Positions 27,198 to 35,116 of a stretch of 64,000 nt of DNA are shown here, in pieces. This DNA is from an uncultured Bacteroidales bacterium (lineage in GTDB: Bacteria; Bacteroidota; Bacteroidia; Bacteroidales; FEN-979), in assembly GCA_903926565.1 (NCBI GenBank), contig CAIYJU010000191.1, positions 28,588 through 92,587 of the forward strand, written 5' to 3'. The translations under genes were made by a program, and so were the position numbers. How positions within the stretch are numbered: the first letter of the stretch is position 1; each line of letters starts with the position of its first letter. A model generated the notes under the pieces. That model did not search any database. It saw nothing but the letters and a program-made list of their open reading frames with translations, and had not been told where the DNA came from.

Positions 27198-28114
27198 CAA
27201 TGCATTGCGTTCACGATGCCGTCGTCAACCAAAATCCGGCCGCAATATTCGCAAACAATAATTTTCTTGTGCATCCTGATGTCGAGCTGATGCTGAGGCG
27301 GGATTTTATTAAAGCAACCGCCACAGGCATCGCGTTCAATCTGAACGACTGCCAGTCCGTTGCGGGCATTCTTCCTGATACGGGTATAGGCGGTAAGTAA
27401 CCTGTCTTCAATAAATTGCTTGTTATTTTCGGAAGTGACCATCAGGTCGTTTTCTTCCTTTTCAGTTTCTGCAATGATGTCATCGAGTTCATTACGCTTG
27501 ATCTCGAGGTCATTTTTCCGATCCTGAAGCAATTTCTGAGAATTCTCAATCTCCTCTTTCTTCAAATCAAGGCTGGCCTGAAACTCCCTGGCCCTTTTTT
27601 CCGATAATTGAATTTCGAGGTTCTGGTATTCGATTTCCTTCGTTAATGAATCGTACTCCCTGTTGTTTCGCACGTTCATCTGCTGATCTTCATACTTTTT
27701 TATCAGGGCAAGAGCATCTTTAACTGCAGTTTTCTTTTCCGTTACCGCTTTCTCCATCACAAGTGTTTCCTGAATGTGATTATCGACACGCGTTTCCAGC
27801 CCGGCTATTTCATCTTCGAGATCCTGTACTTCCAATGGCAGTTCACCCCGGATGATACGAATCTTATCTACCTGTGAATCTACCTGTTGCAGGCTGTAAA
27901 GTGCAATTAATTTTTTCTCTATCGTGATTTCGCCTTTATCCTCAACAACCTCTGCCTTGGCTTTAGGAGCAACCTTTTCAACAATAACTTCTTCGATCAC
28001 CTCTTCAATTGCTGCATCATCCGAAATAACCGGTACGCTCTCCTTAGCAACAGGTTTCTTTGCTAATTTTGATGGCTTGGAGGTAGCGATTGGATTGCTT
28101 GTTGTTTTTGCCAT
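27197..28114 (-). CDS. C4-type zinc-ribbon coiled-coil protein (DUF164 family)
   Basis: A 305-residue protein. Residues about 1-65 are a low-complexity Ala/Lys/Glu/Val extension. Residues about 65-250 form a long coiled coil (EIEYQNLEIQLSEKRAREF, KKEEIENSQKLLQDRKNDLE). The C-terminus is a zinc ribbon with Cys264-x2-Cys267 and Cys288-x2-Cys291 (CGGCFNKIPPQ and CEYCGRIL). The family is widespread and often next to nif3, as here (10 bases downstream). Some members are thought to bind nucleic acid, but function is not established. The N-terminal extension is longer than in typical members (about 240-250 residues). Family confidence is good, function unknown. Confidence 0.85.
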   Translation of the reverse strand: MAKTTSNPIATSKPSKLAKKPVAKESVPVISDDAAIEEVIEEVIVEKVAPKAKAEVVEDKGEITIEKKLIALYSLQQVDSQVDKIRIIRGELPLEVQDLEDEIAGLETRVDNHIQETLVMEKAVTEKKTAVKDALALIKKYEDQQMNVRNNREYDSLTKEIEYQNLEIQLSEKRAREFQASLDLKKEEIENSQKLLQDRKNDLEIKRNELDDIIAETEKEENDLMVTSENNKQFIEDRLLTAYTRIRKNARNGLAVVQIERDACGGCFNKIPPQHQLDIRMHKKIIVCEYCGRILVDDGIVNAMH

Positions 28115-28124
28115 ATAAACTTTT

Positions 28125-29219
28125 TTAAAAATAATGAACGGGATTGGTATTTACTTCTGAAATAAGGAATGCAAAATTAGGAAATTTTTCAATAAGAGCA
28201 GCATAAAGCCATTCTTTTACCCCAATCTCGCTTTCATAGTGGCCAATATCAGCCAGTAGCAGCCTGTTCTCAAGGCCAAAAAAATCGTGGTATTTCAAAT
28301 CCGCTGTCAGATATGCATCTGCATTTGCCTTAATCGCCTCCCGGATTAAAAAACTACCTGAACCTGTGCACAATGCAACTGATTTAATCTGTTTCCCCAG
28401 AAAGGGTGAATGCCTGACCACAGGGATGCCGAAATTGTTCCTTACCAGCCCGAGAAAATCTTTTTCGTCACAAGGTTCGTCGAATTCACCTATCAGGCCG
28501 GCGCCAACTTGTGACATCCGGTTGTGAAGCGGATAAAGATCGTATGCCACTTCCTCATAAGGGTGGGCTGTGATCAAAGCCGTTATGATCTGTTTTTCAA
28601 GGTATCTCGGGAAAATCACCTCGATACGCACCTCCTGCTCCATGTGAAGGATGTTTTTTTCACCAACAAAAGGATCAGCCTGATCAGAAGCCCGGAAGGT
28701 TCCCTGTCCATCTACATTGTAACTACAGCAATCGTAGTTACCAATATGGCCTGCACCGGCATTAAAAAGAGCCATCCGGACGGGTTCTGCATGGGCAACG
28801 GGACAAAAAACCGCCAACTTTGCCAGTAAGTCTGATTTTGGTGTCAATATCCGGTACCTTGAGATTCCAATTTTTGAGAGGGCGAACGCATTCAATCCAT
28901 GCAGCGTATTATCCAGGTTGGTATGTATGGCATACAGGGCTATATCAGAGCGGATTGCAGCGGTAATTACCGAGGTTTCAGGCTGGCCTTTGGTTATCTT
29001 TTTCAGTCCTTTAAAAATAAAGGGATGGTGTGAGATTACCACATTGCAATCTTTGTTTACGGCTTCGGCTATCACAGCATCAGTTATGTCGAGGCATAAC
29101 AGCGCTTTTCTGAATTCCAGTTCACTGTCGCCAAGCAGTAATCCGCAATTATCATAATCTTCCTGCAACGAAAGCGGAACACGTGATTCAAGATACTGCA
29201 AAATTTCAACAATTTTCAT
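28125..29219 (-). CDS. Nif3-like dinuclear metal-centre protein (YbgI/GTP cyclohydrolase I type 2 family)
   Basis: A 364-residue protein. The N-terminus MKIVEILQYLESRVPL then EDYDNCGLLLG, LCLDITDAVIAEA and ISHHPFIFKGLKK (His-His metal ligands), and the C-terminal LLADIGHYESE with the paired His/Glu ligands, are the Nif3 hallmarks. The middle 110-130 residues are the PII-like insertion typical of the long form. The biochemical role is unproven: the 'GTP cyclohydrolase I type 2' label comes from one Helicobacter protein. ATG 29219 is chosen because the homologous start is here and the longer frame adds 36 residues unlike the family. First gene of a three-gene operon. Confidence 0.9.
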   Translation of the reverse strand: MKIVEILQYLESRVPLSLQEDYDNCGLLLGDSELEFRKALLCLDITDAVIAEAVNKDCNVVISHHPFIFKGLKKITKGQPETSVITAAIRSDIALYAIHTNLDNTLHGLNAFALSKIGISRYRILTPKSDLLAKLAVFCPVAHAEPVRMALFNAGAGHIGNYDCCSYNVDGQGTFRASDQADPFVGEKNILHMEQEVRIEVIFPRYLEKQIITALITAHPYEEVAYDLYPLHNRMSQVGAGLIGEFDEPCDEKDFLGLVRNNFGIPVVRHSPFLGKQIKSVALCTGSGSFLIREAIKANADAYLTADLKYHDFFGLENRLLLADIGHYESEIGVKEWLYAALIEKFPNFAFLISEVNTNPVHYF

Positions 29220-29240
29220 CGTCAGGGATTTTTCAAAAAT

Positions 29241-29248
29241 CAAAGGTA
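29241..29248 (-). promoter_or_regulatory. -7 box of the Nif3/zinc-ribbon/TPR operon
   Basis: CAAAGGTA on the plus strand is TACCTTTG on the minus strand, 21 bases before the nif3-like ATG at 29219. This also argues against the longer reading frame, which would start upstream of the promoter. Confidence 0.45.
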
Positions 29249-29399
29249 GGCAATTTCCGGCATAAAGTGTCACAACGATATTGACTGGCATACAATTACC
29301 ATTTGCTTTTACCTGAATCCTGTTCATAACATTGTTAAAAGTTTACCCGGATGAGGCATTTTAATGAGAATATAATTGCAATTTTTGTGCAATAATTCG

Positions 29400-29819
29400 A
29401 TGCTGCTGTCACGTATGAAAAATTCCTTGATATTTGTTGTGGATAAGAACCCGATTCACCGGAATATGGTCAGGTTTTATCTTGAAAGCAAAAAATGGTC
29501 AAATGTAGAATCCTTTCCTTCGGGGGAAGAGTGTTTATACCGGTTAAAAAGAGCCCCTCATCCTGATTTCATCATCACCAGTTTTTTCACGGGGAATCAT
29601 TCAGGATTTGATTTATTAAAAAACATTCACCACCTGGCTGCATCTGCCAGGGTTGTTTTCTTCGACACCTTTGAGGATCACAATCTGCCAGAAAAACTGC
29701 TGGAGGCCGGGGCTTGCGATTGCATTTTAAAAACCCAAACTCCGGAGGCAGGTATTTCAGAACTTTTAAAAAATATTGATTTTCTCGCCAGAGAAAAAGC
29801 CTTATTCAACGTGCAATAA
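29400..29819 (+). CDS. Receiver-domain protein lacking the phosphoacceptor Asp
   Basis: A 139-residue stand-alone CheY-like domain (134 if the ATG at 29415 is used). Aligned by eye: the acidic pocket keeps one Asp in SLIFVVDKNP, where a second acid is replaced by Lys. The phospho-Asp position falls in PDFIITSFFTGNHSGFDLL and is Ser. The conserved Thr region is VVFFDTFED, and the conserved Lys is in CDCILKTQ. Without the Asp it is unlikely to be phosphorylated and may work as a constitutive or binding-only domain. A TTG at 29376 is also possible as start but adds an atypical N-terminus. No kinase or output domain is adjacent; lpxK follows after 26 bases. Confidence 0.75.
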   Translation: MLLSRMKNSLIFVVDKNPIHRNMVRFYLESKKWSNVESFPSGEECLYRLKRAPHPDFIITSFFTGNHSGFDLLKNIHHLAASARVVFFDTFEDHNLPEKLLEAGACDCILKTQTPEAGISELLKNIDFLAREKALFNVQ

Positions 29820-29845
29820 TTTTCCCTAACTTAGGAGCTTCAATT

Positions 29846-30922
29846 ATGACACGGATACTCCAGGTTATTTTGCTTCCTGTTTCTTTGTGCTATGGTTTGG
29901 CCATGATGGTCAGGAATTTCCTGTTCGATCTGCGGGTCCTGCCTTCCAAAACATTTAACAGATCCGTTATTTCAGTCGGGAACCTCACCTTTGGCGGTAC
30001 AGGAAAAACACCCCATATCGAATACCTGATCAGACTATTATCACCCAAAAGTATGGTCGCCACCCTGAGCCGGGGATATGGCAGGAAAAGCAGCGGTTTT
30101 ATCCTTGCATCCAAACGATCGGGTGTTAAATATATCGGGGATGAACCCTTACAGGTTCTGAAAAAATTTGAAGAGGTGAAGGTGGCCGTGGATGAAAAAC
30201 GGAGCCGCGGCATCCGGCTTCTGCTTGAGAAACACCCGGAACTTAACGTGATACTGCTGGATGATGCTTTTCAGCACAGGTATGTAAAACCGGGTTTATC
30301 AATCCTTTTAACAGATTATCACCGGCTTTATTCGGAAGACTGGGTACTTCCTTCCGGTACTTTGCGTGAATTCAGTTCCGGGGCCGGGCGTGCCGACATC
30401 ATCGTAGTGACCAAAACACCCAGGATCTTCTCCCCGATCACCCGCAGGAGGATCATTGAAGAGTTAAAACCACACAATTCTCAACATATTTACTTCTCCT
30501 TTATAAAATATTTAGATCCGGTTCCGGTTTTTGACACCATAAACCCCGAATTTCCGGTAAAAGTAACCAACATCCTGCTTTTTACCGGGATTGCAAATGA
30601 TTATCCGCTCAGGGAGCATCTTGAACGGATGTGCAGTGAACTGGTTGTGATGAAATTTGCTGATCATCATCCATATACAGTCAAAGACCTTGAATCAATC
30701 ACACGCACCTACCATGACCTGCCAACACAGAAAAAACTTATCGTAACGACCGAAAAGGATGTAATGCGGCTGAAAACTCCGGAACTTGGTACTTATTTGA
30801 AAAATTTACCGTTATTTTGCGTGTCCATGGAGATCGATTTTCATGGCAACGATAAAGAAAAATTTGATAACGAGATTTTACGCTATGTTAAACAAAATCA
30901 AAGAAACAGTCGGGTATCTTGA
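29846..30922 (+). CDS. lpxK: Tetraacyldisaccharide 4'-kinase
   Basis: A 358-residue enzyme at the inner membrane that phosphorylates the lipid A disaccharide at the 4' position. An N-terminal hydrophobic helix (ILQVILLPVSLCYGLAMMV) is followed by the SVGNLTFGGTGKTPH Walker A (Lys54), the LSRGYGRKSSG motif, GDEPLQV, and the ILLDDAFQHRYV Walker B region with DDAFQH. Length fits the Bacteroidota form (about 340-370). It overlaps the purine nucleoside phosphorylase gene by 38 bases, a gene order I know from other Bacteroidota. No other lpx synthesis gene is in the window. Confidence 0.95.
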   Translation: MTRILQVILLPVSLCYGLAMMVRNFLFDLRVLPSKTFNRSVISVGNLTFGGTGKTPHIEYLIRLLSPKSMVATLSRGYGRKSSGFILASKRSGVKYIGDEPLQVLKKFEEVKVAVDEKRSRGIRLLLEKHPELNVILLDDAFQHRYVKPGLSILLTDYHRLYSEDWVLPSGTLREFSSGAGRADIIVVTKTPRIFSPITRRRIIEELKPHNSQHIYFSFIKYLDPVPVFDTINPEFPVKVTNILLFTGIANDYPLREHLERMCSELVVMKFADHHPYTVKDLESITRTYHDLPTQKKLIVTTEKDVMRLKTPELGTYLKNLPLFCVSMEIDFHGNDKEKFDNEILRYVKQNQRNSRVS

Positions 30923-31694
30923 AGGCAGGATTTCCCAAAAGCCCGAAGTGGGGATCATACTTGGCACGGGTTTGGGGGGATTGGTCAACGAAATCGACAT
31001 TCAGCATACCATCCCTTATGAATTAATCCCAAACTTCCCGGTTTCAACAGTTGCCGGTCACCATGGCCAGCTTATTTTCGGAACAATGGGCGGTAAAAAC
31101 ATCATGGCCATGCGGGGCCGGTTTCATTATTACGAAGGCTACACCATGCAGGAGATATCTTTTCCGGTGGTTGTCATGAAATTCCTGGGCATCCAACTCC
31201 TGGTACTCAGCAATGCCAGCGGCGGGGTGAATCCCGACTTTGAAGTGGGTGACATCATGGTGATCAATGATCACATCAACCTCATGAAAGATAATCCGTT
31301 AATCGGAAAAAACGAAGATGAGGTCGGCACCCGTTTTCCAGACATGGGAAGTGCTTACGATCCCGCACTGATCGAAAAAGCCTTTGGAATTGCAGGTAAA
31401 CATGGAATTAAACTTCAGAAAGGAGTTTATGCCGCAGTTTCCGGCCCAACTTATGAAACACCTGCAGAATACAGGTACATCCGGGCCATCGGGGCAGATG
31501 CCGTGGGCATGTCAACCGTTCCGGAAGTGATTTCAGCGCGACACATGGGATTGAAATGCTTTGCAGTTTCCATCATTTCTGATCTCGGCGTGCCGGGGAA
31601 GATCGTGGAAATCACCCACAAGCATGTGATTGATGCGGCAAGTAAGGTTGAACCCATCATGACCCGCATCATCAAAGAGATGATCGAAGGTTAA
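30885..31694 (+). CDS. Purine nucleoside phosphorylase (PNP class I, trimeric type)
   Basis: A 269-residue cytosolic enzyme that phosphorolyses inosine and guanosine for purine salvage. Motifs: GIILGTGLGGL (phosphate-binding loop), TVAGHHGQL with the catalytic His, MRGRFHYYEGY, SNASGGVNPDFEVGDIMVIND, GPTYETPAEYR (Glu of base recognition) and VGMSTVPEVISARH. The length matches trimeric PNP (about 270-290). ATG 30885 is chosen: it gives the family N-terminus MLNKIKETVGYLEG, while an upstream ATG lies far inside lpxK. Its end shares stop bases with the convergent gene (TTAA, 31691-31694). punA or deoD-type naming varies, so I leave the symbol blank. Confidence 0.93.
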   Translation: MLNKIKETVGYLEGRISQKPEVGIILGTGLGGLVNEIDIQHTIPYELIPNFPVSTVAGHHGQLIFGTMGGKNIMAMRGRFHYYEGYTMQEISFPVVVMKFLGIQLLVLSNASGGVNPDFEVGDIMVINDHINLMKDNPLIGKNEDEVGTRFPDMGSAYDPALIEKAFGIAGKHGIKLQKGVYAAVSGPTYETPAEYRYIRAIGADAVGMSTVPEVISARHMGLKCFAVSIISDLGVPGKIVEITHKHVIDAASKVEPIMTRIIKEMIEG

Positions 31695-32179
31695 TTTACG
31701 TTGATATCGAGGACCTTTATTTTCCATCCCTTACCGGTTTTACATCGTTTTTCGCTGAGAGAGATTGAAATCAGCCCGGCTCCTATCAGGGAACCCGAGA
31801 TGATAAACATGTCACTAGTGAACACCTGTTCATTGTTTATCAAATGGTTAAACGCAATGATGGTAAAAAGAGCACCCCCGCCAATGCACATAAACTTTCC
31901 GAATTTTTTCGGAAAGGCAAAGCGCTTATAGACAGAATTGATATCTTTAAACTGAACTTCGAAGGGCCTGAGTTCCGAAACAGAAATCGTACTGTCGTGG
32001 ATTGACCATAATTTTCCTTTTAACAGTGTGTCCTGTTTGGAAACGCGCAATTTCATATAGTCACCGGTGTGATAAAAGTACTTCCGGGAAGTGCCGATTT
32101 TCTCAATCAGCAATGTATTCTGGGCAAAACCAAGGTTTGCAGCAAAACAAAAGGCCAAAAACACAATGATATTCTTCAT
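31691..32179 (-). CDS. Small membrane protein of unknown function
   Basis: A 162-residue protein that I do not recognise. It has a signal peptide (MKNIIVFLAFCFAANLGFAQ), then a strand-rich part with KYFYHTGDYMKLRVSKQDTL and SELRPFEVQFKDINSVY, and two hydrophobic segments near the C-terminus (FMCIGGGALFTIIAFNHLI and FIISGSLIGAGLISISL). The pattern (a signal peptide, a small beta domain that looks like an early SH3-like or PRC-like fold, then two helices) recurs in uncharacterised Bacteroidota proteins. It is divergent from the LpxR-like gene, 60 bases away, and shares stop bases with the nucleoside phosphorylase gene. Confidence 0.7.
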   Translation of the reverse strand: MKNIIVFLAFCFAANLGFAQNTLLIEKIGTSRKYFYHTGDYMKLRVSKQDTLLKGKLWSIHDSTISVSELRPFEVQFKDINSVYKRFAFPKKFGKFMCIGGGALFTIIAFNHLINNEQVFTSDMFIISGSLIGAGLISISLSEKRCKTGKGWKIKVLDINVN

Positions 32180-32223
32180 GGCATAAAACAGAACTGTAAA
32201 GTTAAGAAAAAAGAGTTATTGAT

Positions 32224-32231
32224 TACCTTTG
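32224..32231 (+). promoter_or_regulatory. -7 box close to the LpxR-like gene
   Basis: TACCTTTG fits TAnnTTTG and ends eight bases before the ATG at 32240. By the rnpB calibration the transcript would start at about 32236, leaving a leader of about four bases. Confidence 0.4.
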
Positions 32232-32239
32232 TGGTCTTT

Positions 32240-33541
32240 ATGAGAAAGAGGCTGATCCTTTTTACGTTGCTTTTGTTTTTCTGTAATTGTATTCGTGTTG
32301 ACAATACAACGCTGAATATCGTTACTGATGCAGGACAGGCTAAAAGCAATTCATCAGATTCTCCAGGAGAAAGCCACCGGGAAACGCTAAGAAGTAAACC
32401 TTCCCTGACTAAAGCGCCGGAAAGAGAAAAGAAAAAGCACCATAAAAAAAGGAAATTCAGGGCTGTTCGTCCTGAAACCAGTCTGGGAGGAATCACCACC
32501 AGAACGGTTGATACCTTATTCATCACCCATCTGAAATATCTGCAGTCGAAAGGCATCGATCCCGACCTGAATGAGCCGGCGACCAAAGATTATCTTTTTT
32601 CTCCTGTCGACAACCGGAAATTTCAGTCGATGATCACATTAAGCAGGGAGTCCAGTTTAAAGGTAAATTTTGACAATGACATTCTTGACTACACTGACCG
32701 GTTCTACACCAACGGCATCAAGATCGAGATCATCTCCCCGGGGTTGCAGATGAACCCGGTAAGCAAGCTTATGCTGCCATACTGGCGTTCGGGAACAAAC
32801 TATTATGGGTTGTCGCTGGTTCAGAACATGTTTACCCCTTCAACCACAAAACTGGGAGGCATATTATTCGGCGACCGCCCCTATTCAGCCTACCTTTACG
32901 TTGGAAGTTTCAAGATCACGAATGATCCTGTAAACAGTTTCAGACAAACCAGTGAGCTTGATGTCGGAATCATTGGACCAAACTCTTACGGAGAGTGGGT
33001 TCAACGCTCGTTTCACAATGCGGTTCCAAGCAACAATGAGCCGCTTGGGTGGCAATACCAGATACAGAACGACCTTGTTCTCAATTATATGGTATCCTTT
33101 GAAAAAGGCATTGCCTGTAAAAAAAATATTGATATTATCCTCACTGCAGCAGGAAATTTAGGAACACTGTACACAAATATGTCGGGGGGCGCCCAGGTCC
33201 GGGCCGGTTTGTTGAACCCTTACTTTTCCAACCTCGGCATTGAAAAAAAAGATGCACTTTCCAATTCAGGATTAAGAAAATTTCAATTTTTTCTATTTGC
33301 TAAAGGATCATGCAAGATGGTGGGCTATGATGCAACGTTACAGGGAGGTCTGTTTAACCAGGCAAGCATATACACGCTGTCTTCCGGTTACATTTCACGT
33401 GCGGTTTTCCAGTCAGGCGGAGGGATCACATTGTCATACAACGGGATCAGGATCGATGTGGAGCAAGTCATCTTAAGTCCTGAATTTCATAATGGCTGGT
33501 GGCATAAATGGATGCATTTTGCCCTTACCTTCAGCCTGTGA
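32240..33541 (+). CDS. LpxR-like lipid A 3'-O-deacylase
   Basis: A 433-residue predicted outer-membrane barrel. The LpxR signature is clear in FDNDILDYTDRFYTNGIK (Asn-Asp... Thr-Asp-Arg-Tyr/Phe-Tyr-Thr-Asn-Gly, with catalytic and Ca-binding residues), FGDRPYSAYLYVG, and GIIGPNSYGEWVQ...FHN, which corresponds to the GP.a.G..vQ..wH motif. LpxR removes the 3'-acyloxyacyl chain of lipid A. Residues 1-125 are an unusual N-terminal extension: a signal sequence or lipobox-like FFCNC, then a Lys/His/Arg-rich stretch (EREKKKHHKKRKFR). ATG 32240 is used because the longer frame would begin inside the divergent gene. The family call is firm; activity is inferred. Confidence 0.85.
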   Translation: MRKRLILFTLLLFFCNCIRVDNTTLNIVTDAGQAKSNSSDSPGESHRETLRSKPSLTKAPEREKKKHHKKRKFRAVRPETSLGGITTRTVDTLFITHLKYLQSKGIDPDLNEPATKDYLFSPVDNRKFQSMITLSRESSLKVNFDNDILDYTDRFYTNGIKIEIISPGLQMNPVSKLMLPYWRSGTNYYGLSLVQNMFTPSTTKLGGILFGDRPYSAYLYVGSFKITNDPVNSFRQTSELDVGIIGPNSYGEWVQRSFHNAVPSNNEPLGWQYQIQNDLVLNYMVSFEKGIACKKNIDIILTAAGNLGTLYTNMSGGAQVRAGLLNPYFSNLGIEKKDALSNSGLRKFQFFLFAKGSCKMVGYDATLQGGLFNQASIYTLSSGYISRAVFQSGGGITLSYNGIRIDVEQVILSPEFHNGWWHKWMHFALTFSL

Positions 33542-33592
33542 TTGTTGAAAACTATTATGGGCTGAGTCCGAAAAACCAAGCCGGAATAGCCC

Positions 33593-33600
33593 TATTTTTG
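33593..33600 (+). promoter_or_regulatory. -7 box of dnaB, next to its ATG
   Basis: TATTTTTG fits TAnnTTTG, with only four bases (CCTT) before the ATG at 33605. The rnpB calibration puts the first transcribed base on the A of the ATG. No clear -33 element was seen. Confidence 0.45.
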
Positions 33601-33604
33601 CCTT

Positions 33605-35116
33605 ATGGAAGATAAGAATTTCAAGCGGAGGACAACCCGCAAGCCAGGGTTAAATGAAACGGTGTTTGAACATGGTAAGATCCCGCCCCAGGCGCTTGAC
33701 CTCGAGGAGGCAGTACTTGGTGCAATGATGCTTGAAAGCAACCGGCTGGCTGAAGTCATCGAGGTGCTTAAACCTGAAGCTTTCTATAAGGAAAGTCATC
33801 AGACCATCTTTTCCGCCATCATGCGCCTCTTTGCACAGAATGAACCTGTGGATATCCTTACCGTGACAGAAGAGCTTCGAAAAACAGGCGAACTTGAAGT
33901 GGCCGGCGGTCCTTATTTCATCACGATGCTTACCAACCGTATTGCATCAACAGCCAACATCGAATTTCATGCCCGTATCATCCTTCAGAAATTCATCCAG
34001 CGTGAACTGATCAGGGTCTCTTCAGAAATCATCAAAGATGCTTACGAGGACACGACAGATGTTTTCGATCTGCTGGATAAAGCTGAAAACGGACTCTTTT
34101 CCATCAGCGAAGGCAGTATTGGAAAATCCTACATGGACATGCAATCCATCATCACGGAGGCCATCAAGGAGATCAATGCCGGACGGCACCAGGAGGGAAA
34201 GCTGAGGGGTGTCGGCTCTGGTTTTACAGAACTGGACCGGGTCACCTCCGGATGGCAAAAATCCGACCTGATTATCATCGCCTCACGCCCGGGTATGGGC
34301 AAGACCGCATTTGCACTCACCATGGCACGCAATGCCGCCGTTGATTTCAAGAAGCCGATCGCTGTTTTCTCTCTTGAAATGTCATCCATCCAGCTGGTTA
34401 CGAGACTTATGTCGAGTGAAACAGAAATCCCGCAGGAGAAACTGCGCAAGGGAACCATGGAAGACCATGAATGGGCGCAATTGAATGCCAGGATCACCCC
34501 ACTCATCGAAGCTCCCCTTTATATTGATGATACTGCTGCTTTATCTATCTTTGACCTCCGCGCCAAGTGCCGCAGGTTAAAAGCCCACCATGACATCCAG
34601 ATGATCATTGTCGACTACCTTCAGCTGATGCAGGGCAGTCAGGATACGCGGGGCAACCGTGAGCAGGAGATCAGCAGTATTTCACGGGCACTGAAAACCC
34701 TGGCCAAGGAGCTTGATGTGCCGGTTATTGCCCTGTCTCAGTTGAGCCGTGCCTCTGAAAAACGATCCGCAGCGGCAAAACCAATTCTTTCCGATTTACG
34801 TGAATCCGGTTCCATCGAGCAGGATGCCGACATGGTTATGTTCATCTATCGTCCTGAATATTACAAGATTGATGTGGATGAAAGCGGTGATTCCACGGCC
34901 GGAGTTGCAGACATCATTATTGCCAAGAACAGGAACGGCCCTCTGATGGATATCCGCATCAGGTTTGTATCCAAATACGCAAAATTTGTTGATGCTGAAA
35001 TGGACTATCATCCTGTCAATACTATTAACCCCAATACAGCGTTTGAAAGTACCATGCGGACACGAACCGTGATGTCAAAAATGAATGATGATGAGCACCA
35101 TGATGCGCCCTTTTAA
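33605..35116 (+). CDS. dnaB: Replicative DNA helicase DnaB
   Basis: A 503-residue hexameric helicase of the replication fork. The N-terminal DnaB domain begins PPQALDLEEAVLGAMMLES and has IFSAIMRLFAQNEPVDILTV. The RecA-like C-terminal domain has the Walker A loop IIIASRPGMGKTAF (Lys233), the FSLEMSSIQLVTRL segment, Walker B IIVDYLQLM, and IALSQLSRASEKRS (Arg finger region). No intein is present although dnaB is a common intein site. The C-terminal tail is long and ends in a His/Asp/Met-rich stretch (MSKMNDDEHHDAPF). Its last bases overlap the start of the next gene. The promoter box lies four bases from its ATG. Confidence 0.96.
   Translation: MEDKNFKRRTTRKPGLNETVFEHGKIPPQALDLEEAVLGAMMLESNRLAEVIEVLKPEAFYKESHQTIFSAIMRLFAQNEPVDILTVTEELRKTGELEVAGGPYFITMLTNRIASTANIEFHARIILQKFIQRELIRVSSEIIKDAYEDTTDVFDLLDKAENGLFSISEGSIGKSYMDMQSIITEAIKEINAGRHQEGKLRGVGSGFTELDRVTSGWQKSDLIIIASRPGMGKTAFALTMARNAAVDFKKPIAVFSLEMSSIQLVTRLMSSETEIPQEKLRKGTMEDHEWAQLNARITPLIEAPLYIDDTAALSIFDLRAKCRRLKAHHDIQMIIVDYLQLMQGSQDTRGNREQEISSISRALKTLAKELDVPVIALSQLSRASEKRSAAAKPILSDLRESGSIEQDADMVMFIYRPEYYKIDVDESGDSTAGVADIIIAKNRNGPLMDIRIRFVSKYAKFVDAEMDYHPVNTINPNTAFESTMRTRTVMSKMNDDEHHDAPF

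Noticed and set aside
33605..35116. An intein in dnaB
   Set aside because: The Walker and C-terminal motifs are contiguous and the length is normal (503 residues).
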